Of a DNA stretch of 64,000 nucleotides, positions 27,004 through 36,301 are shown piece after piece. The position numbers and the translations under genes were made by a program. The stretch spans positions 62,001 through 126,000 of the forward strand of contig CABULH010000002.1 of NCBI GenBank assembly GCA_902492455.1, given 5' to 3'. Every line of letters begins with the position of its first letter. The first letter of the stretch is position 1. The notes beneath the pieces were generated by a model that searched no databases, was not told where the DNA came from, and saw only the letters and a program-made list of their open reading frames with translations. Source of the DNA: an uncultured Oscillospiraceae bacterium. Lineage in GTDB: Bacteria; Bacillota; Clostridia; Oscillospirales; Acutalibacteraceae.

Positions 27004-29109
27004 TCAGTCAAAGGTGATCAGACGGCGGACCACATCCGCCTTATCCCACAGGAAACGATCATCCCGGGGCGCGTCTATGTAATACAGATAGACGGATTGG
27101 CCGGTTTCAAAACTGGGATTGGCGCCTCCGGTGGCGACCAGGGTGGGATATTGAGAGCCCCGCGGGCTGGCGTCGATGTAATAATTTCTGCCCCGGAAGT
27201 CGGTGGGGTCTGCTGAAAGGTTCAGCACAATGTCGCCGTCGTTGGTGCCGTAAGCGGGAGAGGAACAGCGGGCCAGCACATATTGATCCAGATAGGAACT
27301 GTAGATCACCGACATGAAATTGGGAGGACAGGCGCCGTCCACAACGCTGGTGGATTCGCCGTTGATGGCGCTTTCGGTGAAGCCGCCGTTGTAATACTTG
27401 GTGAACAGATTGGCCTGCCGGGCGGTGCTTTTGGCCCGGGCAGCCTGGATCACAGCGTTCAGCGGCGCCCTCATCACCGAAATGGTCTGGCTGTAATCCG
27501 CTTTAAAGTCGATGAAGTACACATAAACATAGCCGTCTTTGACAATAAAGGGGCCGTTGCCGACATCCAGCGAATAGGCCACCTGGGTGATGGCGGTGGG
27601 CAGCTGTTCGCCGAAACCATAGTAACGATGAATGCTCTCACAGGTGTGGGTGGCAATCTCCCCGGCGTAGTACCAGGTCGTTCCGTTATCCGGCGAGTAA
27701 CCCAAACCAAGAGAGGCGGCCATATAGGAATTGTTGGCATGGGAGCGGTTCCCGCTGGCGTCCCAGGCCATGGTGTTGTCGAAATACCGCTCCAGATGCA
27801 GGATGGTGAAGCATTCGCTGCCGGAGAAACGGTAGACCTGACCCACCGATACATAGTTATATTGCTCCGGGCCGTAGCCGATGGGGGTGTTCTGGACGCT
27901 GATTCCCTCTGCCACCAGGCTTTGGAAAGGATTATCCAGACTGCCCTGGAAAAGGGCGACGGTCTGATTCCCGGCAAGGGGATTGGAGCCAATGAAGCGA
28001 TAACTGCCGTCGCTGTTGGGCAGCACGCCCATCAAGCCGTCGGGAAAGTAAGAGCGGCCGGTGGGAGACAGGCTCTTCAGGTAGGCGCGGCTGGCGGCCG
28101 TTGTTTTTGCCGACAGGGTAAAGGGGGCCACCAGTTGGCCGCCTTCCAGGATTTCCACCGTCTCCAGGATCATATTGCCGGAAGAGATGGAATCGGCGGT
28201 GATTTTCAGCCTGTCGACAGTACCGGTGTAGCCGTACAGCACCGACAGGTCGGCCAGATACTGCCGGGTTTCGGTTTGAGAAGGGGTGACAGGCACGGCC
28301 ACGCTTTTTTCCGTGGTATAGACCGGATCGTCCGCCGTGGTGTACCAGAGGGTGAGGGCCGCGGCGGGAGAAGGGTTGCTGAGGGTGATGCGCACCAGTC
28401 CCCGGCCCTTGGCGGCCAGATTCAGAGCGGGTGTTTCATAGGTCAGACTGCCGCCGGATGAGGTCAGCTGGGGAGAGAAGGACTGAATGACGCTCCCGGC
28501 CTGCTGATCCGAGGTTTCCCATGTCACATGGAAATCCTGAAAGCGGAAAAGGGGGGAATTGGCTACCGGCGCGTTGGAGTGAAAGCGGAAAAACAGCCGG
28601 TCGCCCTGTCTAACCTGGACAAGCTGATCGATATTCACCGAATCGCCGGAAGCCAGCGCCTGCGGACCGCCCACCGCCGGCCAAACCTGGTTGCTGAAGC
28701 TGTTTTTGTAAATCGCCAGGGTGATCCCTGTGGAACCGGGAACTTCCATATAGCCCTTGAGGATTATCCGCAGCCTGCCTCCTTCGGGACAGTTGAGCTG
28801 ATAGCCCACATCCGCTTCGTCGCTGGGGGCACAGGCGTTGGCGGTGCCTTCCCAAACCATGCCGTTCTGCACACCCGGTATCGTCCAACAGCCTGGGGAG
28901 CTGGCAACCATATCGGTGCGCAGAACATTGTCCGCGGTCAGAACATAAAAGCCGTTCCACAGCCCCCGGGTATCTTCCGTTACCCATTGTTCGGACCAGA
29001 AGGGGCCGTAGGACCCCTGACCCACGTTGATTTTGGCGTCCGCCGGCATAGAGAAGAGGGAAGCAACCAGCAAAGCGATGCAGAGAAAGAGAGAAACGCG
29101 TTTTTTCAT
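27004..29109 (-). CDS. Secreted Asp-box propeller protein with N-terminal GLWxGFY domain
   Basis: A 701-residue exported protein. Signal peptide 1-24. Residues about 25-190 are the same domain as in the previous protein (INVGQGSYGPFWSEQW, GLWNGFYVL, NGMVWEGTANACAPSDEADVGY). A beta-sandwich-like unit (about 205-340) and a propeller (about 345-701) follow. The propeller has an Asp-box SPDNGTTW at about 462-469, and repeated strands such as TILHLERYF, GNGPFIVKDGYVYVYF and YGTNDGDIVLN. From residue 215 on it is almost colinear with the next lipoprotein, so the two are recent duplicates. No lipobox or wall signal, so it may be free or bound by its first domain. Start 29109 follows AAAGGAG; a TTG 18 bases upstream is rejected. 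Confidence 0.72.
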   Translation of the reverse strand: MKKRVSLFLCIALLVASLFSMPADAKINVGQGSYGPFWSEQWVTEDTRGLWNGFYVLTADNVLRTDMVASSPGCWTIPGVQNGMVWEGTANACAPSDEADVGYQLNCPEGGRLRIILKGYMEVPGSTGITLAIYKNSFSNQVWPAVGGPQALASGDSVNIDQLVQVRQGDRLFFRFHSNAPVANSPLFRFQDFHVTWETSDQQAGSVIQSFSPQLTSSGGSLTYETPALNLAAKGRGLVRITLSNPSPAAALTLWYTTADDPVYTTEKSVAVPVTPSQTETRQYLADLSVLYGYTGTVDRLKITADSISSGNMILETVEILEGGQLVAPFTLSAKTTAASRAYLKSLSPTGRSYFPDGLMGVLPNSDGSYRFIGSNPLAGNQTVALFQGSLDNPFQSLVAEGISVQNTPIGYGPEQYNYVSVGQVYRFSGSECFTILHLERYFDNTMAWDASGNRSHANNSYMAASLGLGYSPDNGTTWYYAGEIATHTCESIHRYYGFGEQLPTAITQVAYSLDVGNGPFIVKDGYVYVYFIDFKADYSQTISVMRAPLNAVIQAARAKSTARQANLFTKYYNGGFTESAINGESTSVVDGACPPNFMSVIYSSYLDQYVLARCSSPAYGTNDGDIVLNLSADPTDFRGRNYYIDASPRGSQYPTLVATGGANPSFETGQSVYLYYIDAPRDDRFLWDKADVVRRLITFD

Positions 29110-29142
29110 ATCGCCGTCTCCTTTCAATGTACGGTCCGGGGA

Positions 29143-30921
29143 TCAATCGAAGGTGATCAGGCGGCGGACCACATCCGCCTTATCCCACAGGAAGCGATCA
29201 TCCCTAGGTGCGTCGATGTAATACAGATAGACGGATTTGCCGGTTTCAAAGCTGGGGTTGGCGCCTTCGGTGGCGACCAGGGTGGGATATTGAGAACCAC
29301 GGGTACTGGCATCGATGTAATAATTCTTGCCCCGGAAGTCGGTGGGGTCCGCCGAAATGTTCATCACAATGTCGCCGTCGTTGGTGCCGTAAGCGGGAGA
29401 GGAGCAGCGGGCCAGCACATGTTTTTTCAGATAGGTGCTGTAAATTACCGTCATGAAGTTGGGCGGACATTCGTCGTCGATGACGTTGGTGGATTTACCG
29501 GCGATAGCGCTTTCGGTGAAGCCGCCGTTGTAATATTTCTTAAACAAGCTGCCTTGCCGCGCGGTGCTTTTGGCCCGGGCGGCGCGGATCACATCGTTCA
29601 GCGGCGCCCGCATCACCGAGATACTGTAATCCAGCCGGGGGTTTTGATCGATGAAGTACACATAGACGTAGCCGTCCTTGACGATGAAGGGGCCGTTGCC
29701 GATATCCCGGGAATAGGAAACCTCACTGATGGAGGTGGGCTGCTGTTCGCCGAAGCCGTAGTAACGGTGGATGCTTTCACTGTTGTGGGTGGCGATTTCT
29801 CCCGCGTAATACCAGGTCATGCCGTTGTCCGGGGAGTAGCCCAGCGCCAGGGAGGCGGCGAAATAGGTGTTGTTGGCATGGGTGCGGTTCCCGTTTTTGT
29901 CCCAGGCCATGGTGTCGTCAAAATGCCGCTCCAGGTGGAGTATGGTGAAGCATTCGCTGCCGGAGAAGCGGTAAACCTGCCCCACGGAAACGTAGTTGTA
30001 CTCCTCCATTCCGTAACCGATGGGGGTGTTCTCAACACCGCCGTTTTCCAGCACCATGGTCTTCACCGGGTTATCCAGCGTTCCTTTGAAGATGCCCACA
30101 GTTTTATCCCCCGACAGCGGGTTGGAACTGAAAAAGTTGTAGGTGCCGTCACCGTTGGATAGTACGCCCATCACTCCGTCCGGGAACAGGGATTTGCCCG
30201 AGGGAGATAGTGACTTCATATACGCCCGGTCGGCCACCACCGTTTTGTCCGACAGGGTAAAGGGTGCGATCAGCTCGCCCCCTTCCAAAAGTTCCACCTT
30301 TTCCAGGGTCAGGCTGCCGTCGTGGATGGCGCCGGTGATGATTTTTACCTTATCGATGGTGCCGGTAAAGCCGTACAGATCGGAGAGGTCCACAAGATAC
30401 TGCTTGGAAGCGGCGGAGCCGAAATCGATGGAGGTGTCGATGCTTTTCTGCAGGGTGTAGTTGGGGTCCTCCTTGGTGGTGAAGTAGACGGTCAGCTTGG
30501 TGGCGTAAGAGGTGTTTTTTACCGTGATCCGCACCAGCCCCCGGCCCTTGGATGCCAGATTCAGAGAGGGCGTCTCGTAGGTGAGGCGGTCGGCGGATTG
30601 GGTCTTGTTTGGCTGGAAGGCCTTGATGACGGTATAGCTGGGACCGGGATCGGGGACGGAGGAGGTGGGTTTGGTTGGAGAGGAGGTGGCGGGATTGGTG
30701 ACGGCCGAAGCTTGGGAGGATGCGGTGGTTTGCCCGGGGGTGGAAGCAGGATCGCTGCTTGCAGAAGAAGATTCGGTATCCGACGAGCCGGTGATGGGCC
30801 GGCGGCCCTCGGATACGGGAACCCGTCCGGATTCCGCCGGTTCTCCGCCGGAACAGCCGCTAAGGGGTATCAGCATCAGGAGCAGGGCCAGACCGCAGGC
30901 CAAAAAGCGTTTTGGAATCAT
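29143..30921 (-). CDS. Asp-box propeller lipoprotein (paralogue 2)
   Basis: A 592-residue lipoprotein: leader ending LMLIPLSGCSGG, then a Ser/Thr/Pro-rich linker (about 25-95). A beta-sandwich-like unit (about 105-235, with GRGLVRITVKN) and a propeller (about 240-592) follow. Asp-box SPDNGMTW at about 362-369. The last 480 residues match the previous protein closely, with identical runs such as RFSGSECFTILHLER and RDDRFLWDKADVVRRLITFD. Related propellers include sialidases and DUF4185-type proteins; no sialidase Arg triad could be made out. It stays on the outer face of the membrane by its lipid. Ribosome site AAAGGAAG precedes 30921. Confidence 0.72.
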   Translation of the reverse strand: MIPKRFLACGLALLLMLIPLSGCSGGEPAESGRVPVSEGRRPITGSSDTESSSASSDPASTPGQTTASSQASAVTNPATSSPTKPTSSVPDPGPSYTVIKAFQPNKTQSADRLTYETPSLNLASKGRGLVRITVKNTSYATKLTVYFTTKEDPNYTLQKSIDTSIDFGSAASKQYLVDLSDLYGFTGTIDKVKIITGAIHDGSLTLEKVELLEGGELIAPFTLSDKTVVADRAYMKSLSPSGKSLFPDGVMGVLSNGDGTYNFFSSNPLSGDKTVGIFKGTLDNPVKTMVLENGGVENTPIGYGMEEYNYVSVGQVYRFSGSECFTILHLERHFDDTMAWDKNGNRTHANNTYFAASLALGYSPDNGMTWYYAGEIATHNSESIHRYYGFGEQQPTSISEVSYSRDIGNGPFIVKDGYVYVYFIDQNPRLDYSISVMRAPLNDVIRAARAKSTARQGSLFKKYYNGGFTESAIAGKSTNVIDDECPPNFMTVIYSTYLKKHVLARCSSPAYGTNDGDIVMNISADPTDFRGKNYYIDASTRGSQYPTLVATEGANPSFETGKSVYLYYIDAPRDDRFLWDKADVVRRLITFD

Positions 30922-30942
30922 CTGGTACTTCCTTTCTGTGGC

Positions 30943-32493
30943 TTAGGGGATGGAGATGGTTTGCCGGGTATACACATTGCTGCCCCAGAACAGCAGCCAG
31001 TCTCCTTGAATCTCCTTCCAAGGCAGGCCCAATTGGCCGTAATACAGATAGAAGGTGTCGCCTACCTCAAATTGGCTGCCGGTGGCGGCATCCACCACCG
31101 TGGGATATTGCTGGCCATTCATAGAGGGGCTCACCGCATAGCCCTTGGATTGGGTGAAGTCGGTGGGATCATCGGAGATATAGACGCCGATGGCGGCTTC
31201 CGCAGCGCCGGGGAACTGGGTGGTCATAAACAGCAGATATTGATCCAGCTTGGTGCTGTATACCACCTGGGCGAAATTGGCTCCTACACCCGCGGGCTGG
31301 ATGGGATCAAATCGGCCGCCCATACCAGGCTCCGTCCACTCCCCATTGAATTTTTTGTGAAATTCCGGCACCCGATTTTCCTTTATCGCCGTATAGAATT
31401 CGGAGGTGGGACAGCGGGAGACCGACAGGCCGCTTTGGTTCTCTCCGTGGTCGATGGCGTATATGTAGACAAATTCGTCGTCTATGTACATCTCGCCGTT
31501 GCCGATATCATGAGAGTAGCCCCAGTTGGTCTGATAATCCAGATCATGGCTGATGATTTCACCCAACAGGCTCCAGGTCTGCCCCTGGTCGGTGGAGACG
31601 GAAAGTCCCAGGACGCCGTTGAAAACCGCGTTGCCGAACTGGTATTCCAAATGGGTGGGAGAGACTAGGATGTCGCTGTCCGGTACCCGGATCACCTGGG
31701 CGATGGAGGCATAGGGATACTTGGCGTAATCCACGTTCTGTACCCGGCGATCGTTGTAAATCACCGTTGCGAAGGGATCCTCTGGGGTCCCCTCGCTGAG
31801 GACCAGCTTGCCCATGAGAGAGCCAACGAAAAGCAGCTTGCCCTCCGGGTTTTTCCAAAAGCCCAGCAGCCCGTCGGGATAGTGGGCGATGCCTTTGGCG
31901 CTGCGCTGCTGGAAGGTCAGATAAGGCTCGGGCGGCGCGAGACTCAGAGGGAAGGAGGATTCTCCCTTGCAGACCTCCAGAGACCGGATGACCAGTTCTC
32001 CGGAAGCAGGGGCGGCGGTTTCCAGGCCAATCTCCGTCAGGGTGAAGAGAAAGCCGTATACCTCGCTCATGTCCACCAGGACTTCCTGGAAATCCTCGGT
32101 TTTGGTTAAGGGGATGGCGACGGTTTTGCCGCCGCCCGGCTGGGTATCGCTGGCGGTGAGGAAGGTGAAGGTCAGGGTGTCCAGATCGGAGGTGTTTTTC
32201 AGCAGGAGTTTCAGCTGATTTTTGCCGGTGATGTCGGCGGAGATGTCTCCCAGAGTCAGGGAGGGGGTGCGGGCGGAGCTGTCGAAGACGGCGCCTTCTT
32301 TCCCCACGGAGGCGCTGCCGGTGGTCCGGCCGCTCAGCCTGGTAAAGTCGAAATATCCCCGGGCCAGCTGCTCTTCGGCGGCGTCCCCGCCGGATTCTTT
32401 GCCGGGCCCATTATCGCCGCAGGCGGAGAGGCCCAGCAGCAGCGTGCCGGCCAGCAGCAGTCCTCCGATGCGGTGCATCCATCTGTGTCGCAT
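30943..32493 (-). CDS. Asp-box propeller lipoprotein (paralogue 3)
   Basis: A 516-residue lipoprotein (leader ending LLGLSACGD, lipobox Cys near residue 26). A beta-sandwich-like unit (about 50-180: SARTPSLTLGD, then QLKLLLKNTSDLDTLTFTF) precedes a propeller (about 185-516). The Asp-box STDQGQTW is at about 300-307. It shares DIGNGEMYIDDEFVYIYAID, FNGEWTEPGMGG and QQYPTVVD-type motifs with the other paralogues but is clearly more distant from the pair at 27004-30921. Ends LLFWGSNVYTRQTISIP, matching the end of the next paralogue. Ribosome site AAAGGAG. Function unknown; glycan binding or cleavage is inferred. Confidence 0.7.
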   Translation of the reverse strand: MRHRWMHRIGGLLLAGTLLLGLSACGDNGPGKESGGDAAEEQLARGYFDFTRLSGRTTGSASVGKEGAVFDSSARTPSLTLGDISADITGKNQLKLLLKNTSDLDTLTFTFLTASDTQPGGGKTVAIPLTKTEDFQEVLVDMSEVYGFLFTLTEIGLETAAPASGELVIRSLEVCKGESSFPLSLAPPEPYLTFQQRSAKGIAHYPDGLLGFWKNPEGKLLFVGSLMGKLVLSEGTPEDPFATVIYNDRRVQNVDYAKYPYASIAQVIRVPDSDILVSPTHLEYQFGNAVFNGVLGLSVSTDQGQTWSLLGEIISHDLDYQTNWGYSHDIGNGEMYIDDEFVYIYAIDHGENQSGLSVSRCPTSEFYTAIKENRVPEFHKKFNGEWTEPGMGGRFDPIQPAGVGANFAQVVYSTKLDQYLLFMTTQFPGAAEAAIGVYISDDPTDFTQSKGYAVSPSMNGQQYPTVVDAATGSQFEVGDTFYLYYGQLGLPWKEIQGDWLLFWGSNVYTRQTISIP

Positions 32494-32520
32494 TGTTGCT
32501 CTCCTTTCGGCGGTCAGGCA

Positions 32521-34074
32521 TCATCCGGGGATGGTGACCTTCTGCCGCACATAATCCGCGCTGCCCCAAAGCAGCTGCCAGTCGGAATTGCCCTGTTCAT
32601 CAAAGGCGTACCAGCTGCACCAGTAAATATAAAATTCCGAACCGGTTTCCGTCTGGAGACTGTCGCCGGTGCCAAGGATGGTGGGATATTGCTCACCGTT
32701 GCGGCCGGTTGCCAGCCATTGGGTTTTCGCCTGGGTCCAGTCCAGCATATCATCGCTCACCATCAGCAGGATATCGCCGTCATTGCTGGAATAATAAGGG
32801 GACTGGCACATCACCATCAGGTATTTTTTCAGCACGGTATTATAAGAGAGAGACATGAAGTTCGGCACAATACCCGTCGGCAGAATATTGGAGGCTTCGC
32901 CTTCCCAGCCTGGCTCATTCCACTGGCCGTCCTTGTATTTCCAGGCCTTGGGCATTTCATTCTTTTCCGTCGCTTCATACAGTTCATCCAAGGCAATGCG
33001 GCTGACGCCCAGCCCATAGGCCTGGTTCTCTTCCCGTACCTCCACAAAATAGACGTACAGGTATTCGTCGTCCATGAGGATGGCGCCGTTGCCGATATCC
33101 CGGCTGATTTCCGTTTTTTCACCCACCGTCATGTCGTGGCTGATGCACTCCCCCAGGAAAGACCAGGTTTCCCCGTCGTCCCGGGAGATGGATAGTCCCA
33201 GGGTGGCGGTGTAGGGCTTGCCGCCGCCGGGGACCGTATAATGCCGCTCAAGATGGGTGACGCCGATCAGCGTGCCGGTGGAGGGATTGCGGACCACCTG
33301 GGCCACGGAGCAGTATCCAAAAACAGACCAGTCCACATTCTCCACCTTGAGACCGCTGTAGTTCACGGTTTCCAAAGGAGCGTCGGGGGTGCCGGTGGTG
33401 CAGAAAAGGCCGCTGTTGGCGCTGCCGATGAATTTGAGATTGTTCTGCTGATCCCGCCAGCTGCCGATGATGCCGTCCGGGCCGAAGAGAATTTTCTTAG
33501 CCATCCGCTCCCGGGAGGGAAGGTAGACCTCGGGCTGAGACAGCTGGATACCTTCCAGATAATGCGCGCCCCCTTCCTTGACGGAAAAGGAACGCAGCCG
33601 GATTTCCCCTTCGTTGATGCCTGAAGCGGAGATCCGCAGTCCTTTCAGGCGGCCCAGCCAGCCGTATGTATCCGACAGATCGATGGAAAAGGAGCGGGCT
33701 TCCGCGGTTTTTTCCACCGGCAGGCTGAATTCCTTGAAGCTGGTGTAAACCGGATCCTCTTCTGTAACAAACTGGATATCCAGAGAGGAGATATCCGCGG
33801 TGCTGATCAGTTCGATTTCAAACAATCCCCGGCCCAGCAGGGAATAGGATTCCGCCAGTTCCAGCTCCAGCTTGCTGGTTCTGGCGCTGCCGTCCAGGCG
33901 CCCGCCTTGAGAATCGATAGCGCCGGTACCGGTAAAGCTGTCCTTGTAATCGGCGAACAGGAAGGTCCCCGCCGCCGGCTTGGGGTTTTCCGCGGGCTTC
34001 TCACCGCAGCCGGCAGCTCCCAGCAGAGCCGCCGCCGTGAAAAATGCCAGTCCGCGCCGTATTTGTTTTTTCAT
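32521..34074 (-). CDS. Asp-box propeller lipoprotein (paralogue 4)
   Basis: A 517-residue lipoprotein (leader ending LLGAAGCGEK). Same plan as its neighbour: short linker, beta-sandwich-like unit (about 45-175, SARTSKLELEL), propeller (about 180-517) with Asp-box SRDDGETW at about 295-302. Shared strands include GVTHLERHY, DIGNGAILMDDEYLYVYF, YSSNDGDILLMVSDD and a closing LLWGSADYVRQKVTIPG. Paralogues 3 and 4 thus form a second, older pair. Start 34074 is used because GGAAAGGACGAG precedes it; the longer frame upstream starts inside the intergenic region without support. It follows the GH43-like gene by 37 bases. Confidence 0.7.
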   Translation of the reverse strand: MKKQIRRGLAFFTAAALLGAAGCGEKPAENPKPAAGTFLFADYKDSFTGTGAIDSQGGRLDGSARTSKLELELAESYSLLGRGLFEIELISTADISSLDIQFVTEEDPVYTSFKEFSLPVEKTAEARSFSIDLSDTYGWLGRLKGLRISASGINEGEIRLRSFSVKEGGAHYLEGIQLSQPEVYLPSRERMAKKILFGPDGIIGSWRDQQNNLKFIGSANSGLFCTTGTPDAPLETVNYSGLKVENVDWSVFGYCSVAQVVRNPSTGTLIGVTHLERHYTVPGGGKPYTATLGLSISRDDGETWSFLGECISHDMTVGEKTEISRDIGNGAILMDDEYLYVYFVEVREENQAYGLGVSRIALDELYEATEKNEMPKAWKYKDGQWNEPGWEGEASNILPTGIVPNFMSLSYNTVLKKYLMVMCQSPYYSSNDGDILLMVSDDMLDWTQAKTQWLATGRNGEQYPTILGTGDSLQTETGSEFYIYWCSWYAFDEQGNSDWQLLWGSADYVRQKVTIPG

Positions 34075-34111
34075 CTTCTCGTCCTTTCCGCTGTATGGAT
34101 GGTATGGAATA

Positions 34112-35044
34112 TCAGAACACGTATTCCCATTCGATTTTGGCAATGGACAGACCGTTGACCGGATAATGAACGCTGACGATATACCAATCGTCCCCCTCCT
34201 GTATCAGCTCGGGGGCGTGCCCTTTCAGCATGGCGAGGGGTGCCTTTCCTTCAAAGCCGTCCAGAGTTTCCGAAGCGAAAACATAGGTCCGGTTATCGTA
34301 GCAGCTGTTCTGTCCGTCGTAAATGCACCATAACAGATAGTAGAGGCCGTCCTTCTTTACCAGACAGGGGCTTTCCATGCTGGAGCCCTCTCCGAAGCAA
34401 TGTCCCTGCAGCCGTTTGGGTTCGCTGAACTGGTGGAAATCCGTGGTTTCCCGATGCCAGAGGATTTCCTTGTCGTTGTAAATCAGGTGATAGATCCCGT
34501 TTTCAACGAACACATAGGGATCCCGCATCCAGTAGTTGTCCGAGCGGAACAATTCTCCCTGGGGCTGCCAGCGATATAAATCCGGCGAGGTAGCTGTTTT
34601 CATGCATTCCGGTGTGTACAGCATCCGGTATCCGTCATTCCAGGGAAAAACCGCCGGCGCCCAGCACTCTGGAACCTCTCCCGGCCGTTCCTGGGGATAG
34701 AGGAGGATGTCTTTCTGTTCCATCCGGCCGCCCTGGTACAGTTCCCGCAGGCTGCCGGAGAAAACAGCGTGGAACAGCTGATTTTCCGCCTCATGAACAT
34801 TGGTTTCGTCGAAATCAAAAGCACTGGTGAAACGAGGCGGACGGGGATGGGTGATGCCGATGGCATGCCAGTCTCCGTCCGGTCCCTTCAGCATGGAGAA
34901 GTCGTTGACCACCCACTCCGTATAATTTTCCCCCTGACGAAAAGAGGGGGTATCCGGGCCGTGATACACCGCAGGCTCAGGGGCATAGATAAGACGATAC
35001 TTTTCTTTAATATAGGGGGCTTTGAGCTTTTTGCTTAAAAACAC
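34112..35044 (-). CDS. GH43-like glycoside hydrolase
   Basis: A 310-residue soluble five-bladed propeller protein, first gene of the minus-strand series. It has the three-acid pattern of GH43-type enzymes: Asp in WVVNDFSM (about residue 47), Asp in YWMRDPYVFVENGIYHL (about 173), and Glu in SMESPCLVKKDGLYYLL (about 222), the ESP motif standing for the usual EGP general acid. No signal peptide, so it acts inside the cell, on imported oligosaccharides. The substrate (arabinoside, xyloside, galactoside or other) cannot be told. It starts with GTG 35044, with AAGGAGG about 10 bases upstream. Confidence 0.75.
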   Translation of the reverse strand: MFLSKKLKAPYIKEKYRLIYAPEPAVYHGPDTPSFRQGENYTEWVVNDFSMLKGPDGDWHAIGITHPRPPRFTSAFDFDETNVHEAENQLFHAVFSGSLRELYQGGRMEQKDILLYPQERPGEVPECWAPAVFPWNDGYRMLYTPECMKTATSPDLYRWQPQGELFRSDNYWMRDPYVFVENGIYHLIYNDKEILWHRETTDFHQFSEPKRLQGHCFGEGSSMESPCLVKKDGLYYLLWCIYDGQNSCYDNRTYVFASETLDGFEGKAPLAMLKGHAPELIQEGDDWYIVSVHYPVNGLSIAKIEWEYVF

Positions 35045-35088
35045 GAATCAAAAACCTCCTTTTTTATTAAATAAACCAAGCTGTTTTT

Positions 35089-35116
35089 ATTTTACCATTT
35101 TTCCTCCGGCGTTCAA
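35089..35116 (-). promoter_or_regulatory. Promoter of the minus-strand surface-glycan series
   Basis: On the minus strand: -35 TTGAAC (35111-35116), 16-base spacer, -10 TAAAAT (35089-35094), 45 bases upstream of the GTG at 35044. No comparably clear promoter was seen between the following genes. Confidence 0.6.
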
Positions 35117-35300
35117 TCCAAAAAATTATAGTGGGTATGTCACTTTTTATAATGAAGCCGCCGTTTATGGGTGGAAATCTATGGGATTATAAAAACTGGG
35201 AGTTGGAGCATAAGAATCGGGATTGTTTTTTGAAAGCTGCGTCCATATAATCAACATATACCGCGAAAAAAATATGATTTTTTTGGAGGAAGTGTTGACT

Positions 35301-36281
35301 GTGCTGTCTTCAACCGCCAAGCCAAGATCGAAGCCAAAGAAAAAACGGGATGAATTGGAGGTTTTATCGGCTAAAAAGCGCCGGAAAAAATATCGGGTCC
35401 TTTATCTGATGCTGATTCCAGGGGCTGTCTGGTTTATTTTGTTTCACATCCTTCCCCTTTACGGCATTTCCATTGCTTTTCTGGACTACAATCCCCTGAA
35501 GGGGGTGTTCGGCAGCCGTTTTGTGGGATGGGAGAATTTTCAGGCGTTTATCAATTCCGCCAGCTTCTGGGATATCCTGCAGAACACGGTGGTGATCAGT
35601 TCGCTGAAAATCCTTTTCGGCTTTCCGCTGCCCATTGTGTTCGCCCTGATGCTCAACGAGATCAAATGCGCGCCCTTTAAAAAGGTGACCCAAACCATAT
35701 CCTACCTGCCTTTTTTCCTTTCCTGGGTCATCGTCATGGGCATATCCAACGTGATTTTCAACAACTATACCGGCGTGCTTTCCGGTCTGTGCAATACTTT
35801 TAATCTCCCTTATACCGATCCCTCCCATAATCCGGCTACCTTTGTGGCTTTCCTGGTAGGCGCGCACGTGTGGAAGAGCGTCGGCTGGGGTTCCATCATC
35901 TATCTGGCGTCCCTGGCGAATGTGGATCAGGAGATAGTGGAAGCCGCTTATGTGGATGGGGCCGGGCGATGGAAACGGCTGATCCACATCACCCTGCCGG
36001 CCATCGCGCCGATGATTGCGATTCAGCTGATTCTTACCATGGGCAGCATCCTTGGATCCGATTTTGAACAGATTTATCTGTTCACCGGCGGCCAGCGGTA
36101 TGATCCTCAGCTGACGGCAGTAGCGGAAACTTTCGATACATATATCTACCGCAACGGCATCGCCGCCGGCGCGTTTTCCGGTCCTGCCGCAGTGGGAATC
36201 TTCCAGTCGGTTTTTGGAGCCTGCCTGATCCTCATCACCAACAAGATCAGCAAACGGCTGGGTTATGATGGAATCTGGTAA
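35301..36281 (+). CDS. Oligosaccharide ABC transporter permease, LplB-type
   Basis: A 326-residue permease; first gene of the plus-strand importer that is divergent from the surface-protein series. N terminus strongly basic (KPRSKPKKKRDE, KKRRKKYR), then the first helix (about 35-58: LMLIPGAVWFILFHILPLYG). EAA loop IVEAAYVDGAG then HITLPAIAP at about 213-235. The match is to the LplB/YtcP group of complex-glycan importers. GTG 35301 is chosen because GGAGGA at 35285-35290 is spaced 10 bases from it; ATG 35274 in the same frame lacks a ribosome site. Confidence 0.9.
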   Translation: MLSSTAKPRSKPKKKRDELEVLSAKKRRKKYRVLYLMLIPGAVWFILFHILPLYGISIAFLDYNPLKGVFGSRFVGWENFQAFINSASFWDILQNTVVISSLKILFGFPLPIVFALMLNEIKCAPFKKVTQTISYLPFFLSWVIVMGISNVIFNNYTGVLSGLCNTFNLPYTDPSHNPATFVAFLVGAHVWKSVGWGSIIYLASLANVDQEIVEAAYVDGAGRWKRLIHITLPAIAPMIAIQLILTMGSILGSDFEQIYLFTGGQRYDPQLTAVAETFDTYIYRNGIAAGAFSGPAAVGIFQSVFGACLILITNKISKRLGYDGIW

Positions 36282-36301
36282 GAAGGAAAGGAGCATTGTC
36301 C

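Noticed and set aside
24047..30162. Several long plus-strand open frames, up to 544 codons, over the surface-protein genes
   Set aside because: They mirror the codon use of the well-supported minus-strand genes, have no signal peptide or domain, and lack ribosome sites.
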